Below, in pieces: positions 21,153 to 28,748 of a DNA stretch of 32,814 bases. How positions within the stretch are numbered: position 1 is the stretch's first letter; each line of letters opens with the position of its first letter. A model generated the notes under the pieces. The model did not search any database, had not been told where the DNA came from, and saw nothing but the letters and a program-made list of their open reading frames with translations. Origin of the DNA: a virus; the IMG/VR virus record IMGVR_UViG_3300047994_000086, positions 1 through 32,814 of that record. One strand, 5' to 3'. The position numbers and the translations under genes were made by a program.

Positions 21153-22184
21153 TTAAGCTAAGCTGTTAGTTACCCAGTTCTCAGGGAAGGCGATCTTGGC
21201 ACCCACTCTGAACTTGAACATCATCTGCACAGAGTCAGTGAACCACAGGTACTCCATCTTGGCGAACTCCATGCCCGGTTTGAGACCGTAAGCGTAGATG
21301 AAGTACTCCTTGGGACCGATGATCGCTCGGCAAGAAGAACCCAGACCAGCGAAAGGTACGACCCTGATGTTTGTACCAGGGAAGATGAAACCGAGGTTGT
21401 CAGCTCCAAGACCCACAGCTTTCTGGTCATTGTAAGTGCTACCAGCGTAGAAGTTTGATCTCCACATCGCTGCTATCAGCTTCCTGTAGTTCCTGTTAGA
21501 AGTGTAGAGAACCAGGTCATCCCTGTTGAGAACAGCGTCAGGTACTGCATCGACCATCGCCTGTATCTGAGTGATCGCAGAAGCAGTCACACCAGAAAGG
21601 TTGACATCAGCAGTCCAGCACTGTATGCTACCAGAAGCACCAGTCGTACCGGTGACACCGTTGAAGATTGGCAGGTTGAGCTGGCCGAACGCTGAGGTAG
21701 AACCTGTTGCACCGTAGTAGGTGTCAGCCACGATACCGGTCAGAACACCTGAACCACCGTACGGAGCATCACCGTACCATATGATCTTCTCGATCAAGAG
21801 GTCGATCTCCTTACTTATCAGGTTCAACAGGTAGTTGTCGTCAGGGATAGTTTCCACGTTAGCAGAGGGGCTGAGGAACTTAGAAAGGTAGTAGTTCCTG
21901 AATATCTCACCAGACATGATACGTTTGTCCTGCAGGTCAGCTATTGGCATAGCTATGGTTGCCCATGAAGCTGCCGAGCCATCACCAGTGAAACCAGCAG
22001 CGGCTGGAGAGATTGTGGTGATGTCTCTCATCACGTTGATGTTGACAACACCAGCAGAGAAACCTGGTCGGTTCTGAGTGTAGTTTGCGATGTGCGACTC
22101 GGCCACAGCCATAGTCATTACTTCAAAGCTTACCTGGTCAATGTACGTTGCCAGTGCTGAAAGGTCGGTATTAAATACTGCCAT
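21153..22184 (-). CDS. Major capsid protein
   Basis: The 343-residue protein follows the scaffold gene and is followed by a strong hairpin, typical for a highly expressed capsid gene. Its N-terminal half is helical (TDLSALATYIDQVSFEVMTMAVAES), the middle has a DGSAASWATI turn, and later parts contain NRDDLVLYTSNRNYRKLIAAMW and an MEFAKMEYLWFTDSVQMMFKFRVGAKIAFPENWV C-terminal segment like HK97-fold capsid proteins. It forms the icosahedral head. The leader CACCCACAATG has no Shine-Dalgarno site. Identity is by pattern and gene order. Confidence 0.8.
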   Translation of the reverse strand: MAVFNTDLSALATYIDQVSFEVMTMAVAESHIANYTQNRPGFSAGVVNINVMRDITTISPAAAGFTGDGSAASWATIAMPIADLQDKRIMSGEIFRNYYLSKFLSPSANVETIPDDNYLLNLISKEIDLLIEKIIWYGDAPYGGSGVLTGIVADTYYGATGSTSAFGQLNLPIFNGVTGTTGASGSIQCWTADVNLSGVTASAITQIQAMVDAVPDAVLNRDDLVLYTSNRNYRKLIAAMWRSNFYAGSTYNDQKAVGLGADNLGFIFPGTNIRVVPFAGLGSSCRAIIGPKEYFIYAYGLKPGMEFAKMEYLWFTDSVQMMFKFRVGAKIAFPENWVTNSLA

Positions 22185-22205
22185 TGTGGGTGTTTAGTTT
22201 TTGAT

Positions 22206-22862
22206 TTATTGGTTGCCGTTTCTCTCGACAGCTGCGAAGATTTCTTCCCTTCTCAGTCTCTTGAACTCTTCAGCCTTTGTCCTTGCTTGGGCTTCGGGAG
22301 TGCTCTGTGCTGCGAACGTTTGCTTCTCAGCGCTTGGTGCACCGGGTATCCTGGCGAACTTCTTCAGTTCCTTGGCCATGTCAGCCTTGTGATCTTCGAC
22401 AAGTTTCTTGACAGCCGCCATTTCCTGAGAGTCTGTGCTTGACTTTGACTTGAGAGCTTCAAGTTCTTTCTTCAACTCGGTGACTTGGTCTTCCAGAGCT
22501 TTGATATGGTCTGATTTCACGTCATCCACTTTTTCTCCAGCAGCTTCAGCTGGTGTTGCTTCCATAGTCTCGGCGCTTGCATCGTCAGCAGCCATCTCTG
22601 TCTGGTCACCACCGTCAGGGGAGTCAGTAGACTCAATACTCTGTATGGTGCCATTGCTGTCGACAGTGATCTCCTGGTCAGGAGTGGAGTAGGTTCCCTC
22701 GTCAGCTGGTTCGCCGTTCACGTAGAGGACGTTACCAACAGCTAGGTCATCGCACTGCAGCGTGGTACCGTCGGTGGTAGTGATCTCAGTAGCGAACTTC
22801 TGGTCTTTCTTTGCCCCGAACAGTGACTCTCTGAGTTGCTTGAACGCTTCTTTGTTTGTCAT
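22206..22862 (-). CDS. Capsid scaffolding protein
   Basis: The 218-residue protein has an N-terminal beta region (TDGTTLQCDDLAVGNVLYVNG, about 30-50) seen in several phage scaffolds, an acidic Ser/Ala/Asp-rich low-complexity part (about 70-115), then a coiled coil (about 116-165) and a basic helical C-terminus (about 175-218) suited to bind the capsid shell. It lies directly before the major capsid gene, the usual scaffold position, and opens the leftward head operon. It would be removed or cleaved by the XkdF-type protease encoded at 25682-26440. Scaffold role is inferred from order and composition. Confidence 0.75.
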   Translation of the reverse strand: MTNKEAFKQLRESLFGAKKDQKFATEITTTDGTTLQCDDLAVGNVLYVNGEPADEGTYSTPDQEITVDSNGTIQSIESTDSPDGGDQTEMAADDASAETMEATPAEAAGEKVDDVKSDHIKALEDQVTELKKELEALKSKSSTDSQEMAAVKKLVEDHKADMAKELKKFARIPGAPSAEKQTFAAQSTPEAQARTKAEEFKRLRREEIFAAVERNGNQ

Positions 22863-22883
22863 TCAGTTTAAGTTTTTTAACTT

Positions 22884-22912
22884 CTAATTTATATAACTGC
22901 GAAAAACTCAAA
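22884..22912 (-). promoter_or_regulatory. Bacteroidota-type promoter for the head operon
   Basis: On the minus strand TTTG (22912-22909) is followed after 17 bases by TAAATTAG (22891-22884), one mismatch from the Bacteroidota -7 consensus TAnnTTTG. The usual gap is about 19-21 bases, so this site is imperfect. It is 22 bases from the scaffold start. Confidence 0.4.
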
Positions 22913-22929
22913 AAGGGTCTGTTTCAAGC

Positions 22930-22938
22930 GATATATAA
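22930..22938 (+). promoter_or_regulatory. GATATATAA element, probable promoter of rightward operon 2
   Basis: GCGATATATAAACC lies 19 bases before the chosen GTG start of the first rightward gene and is divergent from the head operon promoter. It belongs to the strict GATATATAA subset with 7752, 10819 and 11056. Confidence 0.45.
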
Positions 22939-22957
22939 ACCAAACATACTAAAATGC

Positions 22958-23491
22958 GTGAAAGAGTGGAAAGTTGGTCACGACCTAGAGATTGGAGAGC
23001 TAGCAAAGGTTGACCCAGCAACGTGGAGAAGGGAGCACCCAGACACCCTGGCCTTCGATAGTTTCAGCTACTCTTGCAAGGTCAAGCACTACAACGACTG
23101 GCAGAGGTTGCACCCAGACGTCTACGGGGTCTTCGCAAGGGTCTGTCACATGTGCTTCATCCAGGAGAAGAACCCTGGGCTGCTGGACAGCGAGTTACAC
23201 AGGTTGACTACCGAGGACGGTAACGTGAAGATACTGGGAGAACCCAGGTGGAAAGTCAACATGGAAAGGGACATGGAGTTCCTGAAAACTGGACAGATGG
23301 GAACCCGCATGAACGAGAAAGTGGAAGCTAACGTGGGTGCTAGCAGGAGGTACTACCAGAACACGCACTGTTACATAAACGGTAAGAAGAGAGAGCTGAA
23401 GAAGAGAGAAGTGGTGCTAGAGAAGCTAGAGAAAATACTAGCAGAGTACGAGCTGAGGAGAAAAAGGCTCAGCACAAATTTGTTAAGTTGA
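22958..23491 (+). CDS. Hypothetical protein with HPD repeats, 177 residues
   Basis: I choose GTG 22958 because upstream codons overlap the promoter and the divergent gene; the ATG at 22954 is in another frame. The product has two DP/W...HPD units: VDPATWRREHPDTLAF (about 17-32) and NDWQRLHPDVYGVF (about 44-57). These are followed by CHMCF (about 61-65) and a basic helical C-terminus (about 140-175) with many Lys/Arg/Glu. The repeat and CxxC look like a DNA- or RNA-binding protein, but no family is recognised. It is the first gene of the accessory operon. Confidence 0.6.
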   Translation: MKEWKVGHDLEIGELAKVDPATWRREHPDTLAFDSFSYSCKVKHYNDWQRLHPDVYGVFARVCHMCFIQEKNPGLLDSELHRLTTEDGNVKILGEPRWKVNMERDMEFLKTGQMGTRMNEKVEANVGASRRYYQNTHCYINGKKRELKKREVVLEKLEKILAEYELRRKRLSTNLLS

Positions 23492-23493
23492 AC

Positions 23494-23589
23494 ATGACAA
23501 AGAGAGAGAAGAAGCTGAGGAAACTGAAGTGGAAGATGATACTGGCTGCAAGAGAGAGCAAGAGGGTCTTCAAGGGGAACCTGTTCTAG
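23494..23589 (+). CDS. Very small basic protein, 31 residues
   Basis: ATG 23494 lies 2 bases after the previous stop, and the frame ends with TAG 23587-23589 just before a terminator. The peptide is about one-third Lys/Arg and helical (begins MTKREKKLRKLKWKM, ends FKGNLF). It could bind nucleic acid or continue the preceding gene's basic tail. Operon position supports expression; function is unknown. Confidence 0.5.
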   Translation: MTKREKKLRKLKWKMILAARESKRVFKGNLF

Positions 23590-23595
23590 CGTGGA

Positions 23596-23628
23596 CACCA
23601 CCTCTTTGGAGGTGGTGGTCTTTCTTTG
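23596..23628 (+). terminator. Intrinsic terminator of the first accessory genes
   Basis: CACCACCTC (23596-23604) pairs with GAGGTGGTG (23609-23617), a 9-bp stem with TTTG loop, followed by a U-rich tail TCTTTCTTTG. It ends the transcript of the 177- and 31-residue genes. Confidence 0.8.
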
Positions 23629-23871
23629 TCTAGCTACGAATTGGTTGTTAGTCAGCTCGACTGCTTAACTGGCTCGAGCTCTCCTTGGTGGTGTAACTTG
23701 TCTCTTGTCAGGTCTCGTCTGATGCTAAAGGGCACCCGCCCACCTGACTCCCCTGTTACCACTGTTTCCCTTTCGCTTAGTGTATCAACCACCCACCCAA
23801 CCACCTTTTGTATTATTGCAAATCAACAATAGTTCTGAACAAAACACCTTGGTGCACACCATAAAAAATCC
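23629..23871 (+). other. Non-coding, pyrimidine-rich interval
   Basis: About 240 bases with no supported gene. The centre is C/T-rich (ACCACCCACCCAACCACC near 23788-23805), and GCTCGA/TCGAGC (23655-23660 and 23672-23677) could form a short stem. The right end holds a promoter. An untranslated leader, a site for packaging or a small RNA are possible; nothing decisive is seen. Confidence 0.35.
23807..23837 (+). promoter_or_regulatory. Bacteroidota-type promoter for genes from 23872
   Basis: TTTG (23807-23810), a 19-base spacer and TAGTTCTG (23830-23837) match the Bacteroidota TTTG...TAnnTTTG consensus with one mismatch. The next ATG is 34 bases further on. It would serve the 23872-25377 genes using the host primary sigma. 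Confidence 0.5.
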
Positions 23872-24108
23872 ATGATACCTTCAAAACAACAGAGAGAGCA
23901 AGAGTTTCTTGACAAACTGGAGAAGTGGTGCAAAGCAAACCCAGTGAGTTTCTACCACGTTACAGACTACCAAATAAGGGTGACAAAGGGTACGAGGAAA
24001 CTTGACCTATTCCCAAAGACAGGAAAGTACCATGACATTGGCTCCAACAAGAGAGGGTTTGTCGAGGAAAGGGTAGCAGAGTTTCTTGACAAGTTCTTTA
24101 ACTGGTGA
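23872..24108 (+). CDS. Hypothetical protein, 78 residues
   Basis: The protein begins MIPSKQQREQEFLDKLEKW and has a beta part with YHVTDYQIRVTKGTRKLDLFPKTGKYHDI (about 26-54). That segment looks like small phage proteins of unknown role that carry a K-x-L-D-L-F-P-K-T-G-K-Y motif. The C-terminus is helical (VEERVAEFLDKFFNW). It is basic and soluble. It is the first gene after the Bacteroidota-type promoter and its stop overlaps the next GTG. Confidence 0.6.
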   Translation: MIPSKQQREQEFLDKLEKWCKANPVSFYHVTDYQIRVTKGTRKLDLFPKTGKYHDIGSNKRGFVEERVAEFLDKFFNW

Positions 24109-24230
24109 GAGTTTACGAGATAGACTTAGGAAACGTGACTGTTCAAGAGAAAGACTTGCCCAGTCTGATTGTAGAAGAGTTAAGGGTAGCAGTCAAGAAA
24201 CTTGAAGAGGGTGAGATGATAATTTGGTGA
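24105..24230 (+). CDS. Small acidic protein, 41 residues
   Basis: GTG 24105 overlaps the previous stop as GTGA, and the frame ends with TGA 24228-24230. The peptide has DLPSLIVEELRVAVKKLEEGEMIIW, a helix with a hydrophobic face. Translational coupling supports it as a gene. No family is recognised. It may be an anti-host or regulatory peptide, but that is a guess. Confidence 0.5.
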   Translation: MRVYEIDLGNVTVQEKDLPSLIVEELRVAVKKLEEGEMIIW

Positions 24231-24298
24231 CCTTTTTAGGAACCTCCTTTCTTACTTATGAATTATTTGGTTAAATTTACAATATAATTCAATACTAT

Positions 24299-24694
24299 AT
24301 GACACCACTGGTAAGAGAGTTCCTGAGCCGCACGCTGATAGATTTCCCCAACAAGGACACTGACAGGTTAAGCATAGAGACACTGCACTTCTTGTACAAG
24401 AATGATCAACCTCGAGGTTTTGCTTTCAGCCTCGATGTTGATGAAAGTGACATTGAGAGTCTCAACAAGCAGATGATTGAGATTGACAGTATGTACGTAA
24501 AATCAGACAAGGAGGGCAGAGAAATAATAAAGAGTATCATGATAGAAACTTGCGAGGAGCTAGCAATGAACAAGAGAGACATTACTAGAGAAAAATCCCT
24601 AGCAATGTTTCTGATCATGCGGTTCCTGGAAGTAACCTCTACTATCAAGGCAGACGAATTCAACGGAATACTTGCATTAGTAAAAATTAACTGA
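24299..24694 (+). CDS. Hypothetical protein, 131 residues
   Basis: The protein is helical and acidic (VREFLSRTLIDFPNKD, DVDESDIESLNKQMIEIDSMYVKSDKEG, SLAMFLIMRFLEVTSTIKADEF). No motif is recognised and no membrane segment is clear. It follows a 68-base A/T-rich gap that includes CTTATGAATTAT (24255-24266), shared with the divergent control region at 10811-10822. It may therefore have its own promoter. It is followed one base later by the KTSC-domain gene. Confidence 0.55.
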   Translation: MTPLVREFLSRTLIDFPNKDTDRLSIETLHFLYKNDQPRGFAFSLDVDESDIESLNKQMIEIDSMYVKSDKEGREIIKSIMIETCEELAMNKRDITREKSLAMFLIMRFLEVTSTIKADEFNGILALVKIN

Positions 24695-24695
24695 T

Positions 24696-24920
24696 ATGAT
24701 CACCACACTCAAGAAGCACGATTTCAAGAACAGTTCCAACCTGGGAAGCATGGAGTACGACATGACTACCAAGAAACTAGTCATCAACTTCCTCAACGGT
24801 GGCACTTACAGGTACTCCAGGGTGCCCTACGAGGATTTCCTGAAGCTCAAGAGGGCAAAGTCAGCGGGCAAGAGTTTCAACAGGAACGTCAAGAACTTCT
24901 ACAATTTTGAAAGGTTATGA
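24696..24920 (+). CDS. KTSC-domain protein
   Basis: The 74-residue protein matches the KTSC domain along its full length: NSSNLGSMEYDMTTKKLVINFLNGGTYRYSRVP (about 12-44) then AKSAGKSFNRNVKNFYNFERL (about 54-74), where the family has an S-x-G-x-x-F-N motif. KTSC domains are small and widespread in phages and bacteria, often linked to nucleic acid or RNA-related proteins, but without a settled function. It overlaps the next small gene (ATGA). Confidence 0.85.
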   Translation: MITTLKKHDFKNSSNLGSMEYDMTTKKLVINFLNGGTYRYSRVPYEDFLKLKRAKSAGKSFNRNVKNFYNFERL

Positions 24921-24979
24921 TAAAGAGGGCATGGGAGTACATAAAAATATTCATTAACTGGTTAAAAACAAATCTATGA
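24917..24979 (+). CDS. Twenty-residue amphipathic peptide
   Basis: ATG 24917 overlaps the KTSC stop and the frame ends with TGA 24977-24979, overlapping the lipoprotein ATG at 24976. The peptide begins MIKRAWEYIKIF and ends NWLKTNL; it is rich in aromatic and Lys residues, as in a membrane-surface helix. Overlap on both sides favours real translation, possibly only for coupling. A membrane-active role is possible. Confidence 0.45.
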   Translation: MIKRAWEYIKIFINWLKTNL

Positions 24980-25377
24980 GAAAGAAAGCACTAGTAATTG
25001 CAGCAGGACTGATGATGATCCTGGGAAGCTGCACAAAGAAAGCTGACTCCAGGTCAGTAACACCCTCTTCAAGCTATATGAGTCCCTCTGCAGAGCTTGA
25101 GAGTTGCGTGTGGTACGATATCACTTTAGGAAATGCAGACACAGTAAAGTTTACCTACGATAGCGTAGCATTTTCAGGACCTAGTGTAGGTCATTATCCT
25201 GTATTTACTCAGGAATACACTCACATATCAGACAGTGTAGTACAAGTAGAGTCATGGGAAGGTGGTTTCGGTGTACTTCTTCTGACAGAAAGAGAGTACG
25301 GAACTGATACTATACGGTTATCAGGTCTTTACCCTGGATACTACGATGTTACATTTACTCTGGTAAGACATCTCTAG
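24976..25377 (+). CDS. Phage lipoprotein
   Basis: The 133-residue protein has a lipoprotein signal: MRKK, a hydrophobic stretch (about 5-17) and lipobox LGSC with C19, followed by TKKADSRS. The mature part is beta-rich with many Tyr and a second Cys (about 44). After lipidation it would sit in the periplasm or at the outer membrane. Phage lipoproteins often block superinfection or act as spanin Rz1-type proteins, but Rz1 proteins are smaller and Pro-rich, so exclusion seems more likely. Its stop overlaps that of the leftward membrane-protein gene (25374-25377). Confidence 0.75.
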   Translation: MRKKALVIAAGLMMILGSCTKKADSRSVTPSSSYMSPSAELESCVWYDITLGNADTVKFTYDSVAFSGPSVGHYPVFTQEYTHISDSVVQVESWEGGFGVLLLTEREYGTDTIRLSGLYPGYYDVTFTLVRHL

Positions 25378-25685
25378 CTTTGTCCAGCGTCTTCAACGGG
25401 AGGGTCTACGGGCTCTCCCTCTGTTGTGCTAGCATCGTCAGCCACTACAGGGTCTGGTTGGCTCTTCCTGTAGCCCAGCAAACCTGCTCCTATTGTCACC
25501 ACGATTATGCTGCTGTTCATGACGTCTGCAGTCTTGCTCAACCACATCTTGTCCACCATCCCTAGCAAGAAGCCTATCACGCCCGCAAAGCAGGTGAGGC
25601 AACCCATGGTGCCACTGCCACTAGTCTTACCTGAGTTGTTGCTCACCAGCTGAGCAAAGCTGAACTTGTTGATATCTAGTTTCAC
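25374..25685 (-). CDS. Two-helix membrane protein, candidate holin
   Basis: I choose GTG 25685, whose GTGA overlaps the protease stop; the longer frame from 25799 would lie inside the protease gene. The 103-residue product begins VKLDINKFSFAQL and has hydrophobic segments near residues 27-40 (GCLTCFAGVIGFLLGMV) and 55-72 (SSIIVVTIGAGLLGYRK), then an acidic tail. Two helices and size fit a class II holin. The lysozyme gene is elsewhere. It ends the leftward late block. Holin function is unproven. Confidence 0.6.
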   Translation of the reverse strand: MKLDINKFSFAQLVSNNSGKTSGSGTMGCLTCFAGVIGFLLGMVDKMWLSKTADVMNSSIIVVTIGAGLLGYRKSQPDPVVADDASTTEGEPVDPPVEDAGQS

Positions 25686-26440
25686 TGCCACCTGACAAAT
25701 TTTGTGTCGAACATCCCTTGCAACGACAGACCCTTCAGCACCCTGTTCTTGACCATGCTCCATGTCACGTCGTCCAGTACTTTCAGCACTGTCATCCATG
25801 TCCCCTTGGGCATGCTGAAACCGAAGAAAGCGCTCTTGTCAGCTTTGGGGTCTTCCACTATCCAGCTCTCTTTCATCACCACGCTAGTGGGCAGAGTGCT
25901 GTCGTGCATGAGGTTGCTGTTGTTGATGAGCAGGTTCTTAGCGTACCTTTCCTGCATTGTTGAGATAGTGTCTGCAGAGAAGAAACCGTAGTACTCTTCC
26001 TTGGTCTCAGGGTCTACCCTCAGTATCAGCTTGTCAGGTATCATCACCGGTGCCATCACCAGTCTCCTCTCCTCGCTGACAAAGCACAGTTGCTTGCTAC
26101 CCTCTATCACGTAGTCTTCCCTGGAGAACTTGTGCTCTCCTGCAAAGTCAAAGACGTTCTCACCATTCCTGAACCAGGGTCTGAGTATCTTGTCCATGAG
26201 AAACAGGTCCTCGGTGGAGAAGTACTTGTCCTTTCTCCTGTAGGAGTTCTTGAAAGCCTTGTCCCTTCCCATCTCCTCGCAGAGTTGGTCTAGACCAGAG
26301 AAGCAGTCTTTCACAGTTTCCTGACGCTTGAAGTACTGCATCTCTACACCCGTCGCCGGGTCGTCCACCAGGGCTATCGCGTTCATTCCCTCTTCCTCGT
26401 CAGGTGGGAGGACGAACTCCATTATCTTCTTGCTTGCCAT
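25682..26440 (-). CDS. XkdF-type prohead protease
   Basis: The 252-residue protein matches the XkdF-like peptidase family (Peptidase_S78_2): MNAIALVDDPATGVEM (about 19-34), LVMAPVMIPDKLILRVDPETKEEYYGFFS (about 127-155), NLMHDS with H179, ESWIVEDPKADKSAFFGFSMPKGTWM (about 191-216) and LKGLSLQG with S239. His179 and Ser239 are the expected catalytic residues. It cleaves scaffold or capsid during head maturation. It lies after the tape measure, far from the capsid genes. Confidence 0.9.
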   Translation of the reverse strand: MASKKIMEFVLPPDEEEGMNAIALVDDPATGVEMQYFKRQETVKDCFSGLDQLCEEMGRDKAFKNSYRRKDKYFSTEDLFLMDKILRPWFRNGENVFDFAGEHKFSREDYVIEGSKQLCFVSEERRLVMAPVMIPDKLILRVDPETKEEYYGFFSADTISTMQERYAKNLLINNSNLMHDSTLPTSVVMKESWIVEDPKADKSAFFGFSMPKGTWMTVLKVLDDVTWSMVKNRVLKGLSLQGMFDTKFVRWQ

Positions 26441-26456
26441 TTTCTTGTTTGTTGTT

Positions 26457-28748
26457 TTACCTGTTGTTCATGCCTGCCATTCTCTGGATACGTTTGGTAG
26501 CTTCTTGCTGGCTACTCATCTCAGAGTCTACCACGTAGGCTTTCACCACTGGTGTGGGTGCAGCTGGCAAGGGTTGGTTTGTCAGGGGTCTTCCACCACC
26601 CGCCACGTTGATAGCGCTGAGTATTGGCTTGTACATGGAGGTAGATACCTTATTTATCACTGCCTCGTGTCCCTCTAGTTCACCAAAACTGGTCTTTATT
26701 CCACCGTACGCGTGTGAAGGGCCGTCCAAGATACCACCAAGAGCGTACTTCGAACCTGAACTAGAAGAGCTTGAAGAGTCTGGTTCAAATTTCTTTGCCA
26801 GTATTGCTGCTATCTCAATTGCTCCTGTAGCTGCTATCAGGGCTTCTTCTGCTGCCAAGTAACCTGCTCCTATTGCTATACCTGGTATACCTGCTTGAGA
26901 AGTTATCTTGGCTGCTGCTATGACTGCTGATATCTCACCCTCTGCTATCTGTATACCTATGTTAGCTATGGAAAGTGCTTTGTTTCTGTCAAAAGCAGAT
27001 TTCTGAGCAGCTATAGACAGCGTTTCTCCTTTCTTTAACTTGTCTGCTTGTAACTCGTTAGCAAGTTGGTTAGTAGCATCTAGTAATTTGACACTGTCTT
27101 TTGCTGCCTGTATCTCCTTTTTCATGAGCTCAAGCTGTTTCTCAGTAGTAGTCTCGTTATCTTTCTGAAGCTTCTGATTATGAGCTTTGTTAGCAGCTTC
27201 AATAGCATTATCTCTTAACTTTTTCAGCTTCTTTGCTTCCTCGTCACTTATGACATTCTCCCCTATTACTTTGTCAAAGTAATTCTTTATGTTTTCTAGC
27301 TTTCTAGCATATGCCAAGTTCTCTTCTTGAACACCTGTCTTGTCAAGGCTAGCAATATCGTTCTCTGTTTGTTTCTGAAGAGAAACTTCTGCTGCAGCAA
27401 GGTCTTCTCTAGATTTCTCTTGATTATCGAGTAACTTATCTCTAGCTGCTTGTTCATCCATCAAGAACTTTGTCCTCAGAGCAGCTTGATCTCTTTCAAA
27501 CTGTGTCCATTCTTGTTCTTGTTTCTTAGTAAGAGTTATGTACTGTCTCTTTAGCTCAGAAACATCTTTACCCTCAGCTTTTGCAGCTTCTATACCCTCG
27601 CTTGCCATTTCACGTTCGTGTCTCTGTTTTTCAGAGAGTTCAGCTTTCTGACGTTGTACTGCGTCAATTATTCTTGAGTTTTCTAGCTCATTTTCATCAC
27701 TGATAGATTTCTCTTTTTCTTGCCTTTCTTCTTTTCGCTGGGCATTATTTATGTCTGCAAGTTTGTCATTGTAGATAGTATCTAGCTCTGTTAACTTGTC
27801 TGCATTATCTTTCCAGATTTCAACTTCTTTGGCTTTTTCTTGCTGTAGAGCCAACCTTTGCCTATCGTAGTTAGAAGTAACTGCTAACGCTGCCCTATCA
27901 TCAATCTCTTTTTGCTTGTCAGTGTACTCGATCTCAATCCTGAGACGCTCGTTACGTAAATTATTTGCAGTGAGCACAGCCTGATCGTATGTCTTCTTTG
28001 CTTCTTCTCTCTTTGACTCTTCTGCTGCTAAGTACTTACTGTAAGATTCATTGACAGCATTGTCTGCTGCAGTTATGCTAGTAGTTAGAGCTGCATGCTG
28101 AGCTGCGTAGATTTGAGCAATGCTCTTTGTGGCTATCGCAGTTCTAGCAGCATCGTTCTGAGCAATGGCAGCAGTCTCGTTGAGGTACAATGATAGCTGT
28201 TCGTTCAAGAGTTTCTGTGCATTAACTTCTTTCTCAGTGTCTGTGATCAGGTAAGCTAGAGCAGCTCCCATAGCAACAAATGCAGCCGTGATTGCAATGA
28301 TTGCCCCGACAGGGTTAGCATCCATTGCTGCGTCAAGTTGTAACTGTAGCTGTGTCACAACAGGTAGCAATACCTTTTGAGTTTCTAGAGCTAGATTGAC
28401 TACTTCAATCGCTCCAGCAGCCATTGCCATAGCTTGAGTTAACTTCTTAGATTCTAGGCCGAATGCTTCAGTGGCCTCAGTAGCTAACCTAAAAGATGAT
28501 CTAGCAACATTACCAATACCTCTCATCTGTTGTTCAAGGGGCTTAGAAGCATTTCTGAGTTCCATGAGCTCTGTCCTGAAAGCTTTTGCGTTTGCTGCTG
28601 CTATTGCAAAACCTTTCGAGTCTTCTCTCATGGCAATCATCTGCTCGTTAGCACCCTTCAGCTGATTTCTCAAATTCTGGGTGTAACTGATGAACTCTTC
28701 TACTCCGTCAGTAACTATCTTGACACCAAACTGTTCTTGATCAGCCAT
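26457..28748 (-). CDS. Tail tape measure protein
   Basis: The 763-residue protein has a helical N-terminus (about 1-105), Ala-rich hydrophobic segments (about 105-175; NPVGAIIAITAAFVAMGAALAYLI), a long Glu/Lys coiled coil (about 215-560) and a C-terminal part with IGIQIAEGEISAVIAAAKI and GGILDGPSHAYGGIKTSFGELEGHEAVIN, typical of phage tape measures. Its length sets tail length; about 0.15 nm per residue suggests a tail of around 115 nm. It overlaps the upstream tail gene stop (TAATG). It follows the large tail protein in a leftward operon. Confidence 0.9.
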   Translation of the reverse strand: MADQEQFGVKIVTDGVEEFISYTQNLRNQLKGANEQMIAMREDSKGFAIAAANAKAFRTELMELRNASKPLEQQMRGIGNVARSSFRLATEATEAFGLESKKLTQAMAMAAGAIEVVNLALETQKVLLPVVTQLQLQLDAAMDANPVGAIIAITAAFVAMGAALAYLITDTEKEVNAQKLLNEQLSLYLNETAAIAQNDAARTAIATKSIAQIYAAQHAALTTSITAADNAVNESYSKYLAAEESKREEAKKTYDQAVLTANNLRNERLRIEIEYTDKQKEIDDRAALAVTSNYDRQRLALQQEKAKEVEIWKDNADKLTELDTIYNDKLADINNAQRKEERQEKEKSISDENELENSRIIDAVQRQKAELSEKQRHEREMASEGIEAAKAEGKDVSELKRQYITLTKKQEQEWTQFERDQAALRTKFLMDEQAARDKLLDNQEKSREDLAAAEVSLQKQTENDIASLDKTGVQEENLAYARKLENIKNYFDKVIGENVISDEEAKKLKKLRDNAIEAANKAHNQKLQKDNETTTEKQLELMKKEIQAAKDSVKLLDATNQLANELQADKLKKGETLSIAAQKSAFDRNKALSIANIGIQIAEGEISAVIAAAKITSQAGIPGIAIGAGYLAAEEALIAATGAIEIAAILAKKFEPDSSSSSSSGSKYALGGILDGPSHAYGGIKTSFGELEGHEAVINKVSTSMYKPILSAINVAGGGRPLTNQPLPAAPTPVVKAYVVDSEMSSQQEATKRIQRMAGMNNR

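Noticed and set aside
22856-22957. Longer N-terminus for the first accessory gene
   Set aside because: A TTG start at 22856 would overlap the divergent scaffold start and the promoter. The ATG at 22954 is in another frame and stops after 19 codons.
23626-23832. Rightward 68-codon frame in the pyrimidine-rich gap
   Set aside because: Product is Ser/Thr/Pro-rich with no motif, it starts in the terminator tail, and codon choice differs from neighbours.
25686-25799. Longer start of the membrane protein
   Set aside because: It would overlap the protease gene by 118 bases. GTG 25685 overlaps the protease stop by 4 bases and gives a clean two-helix protein.
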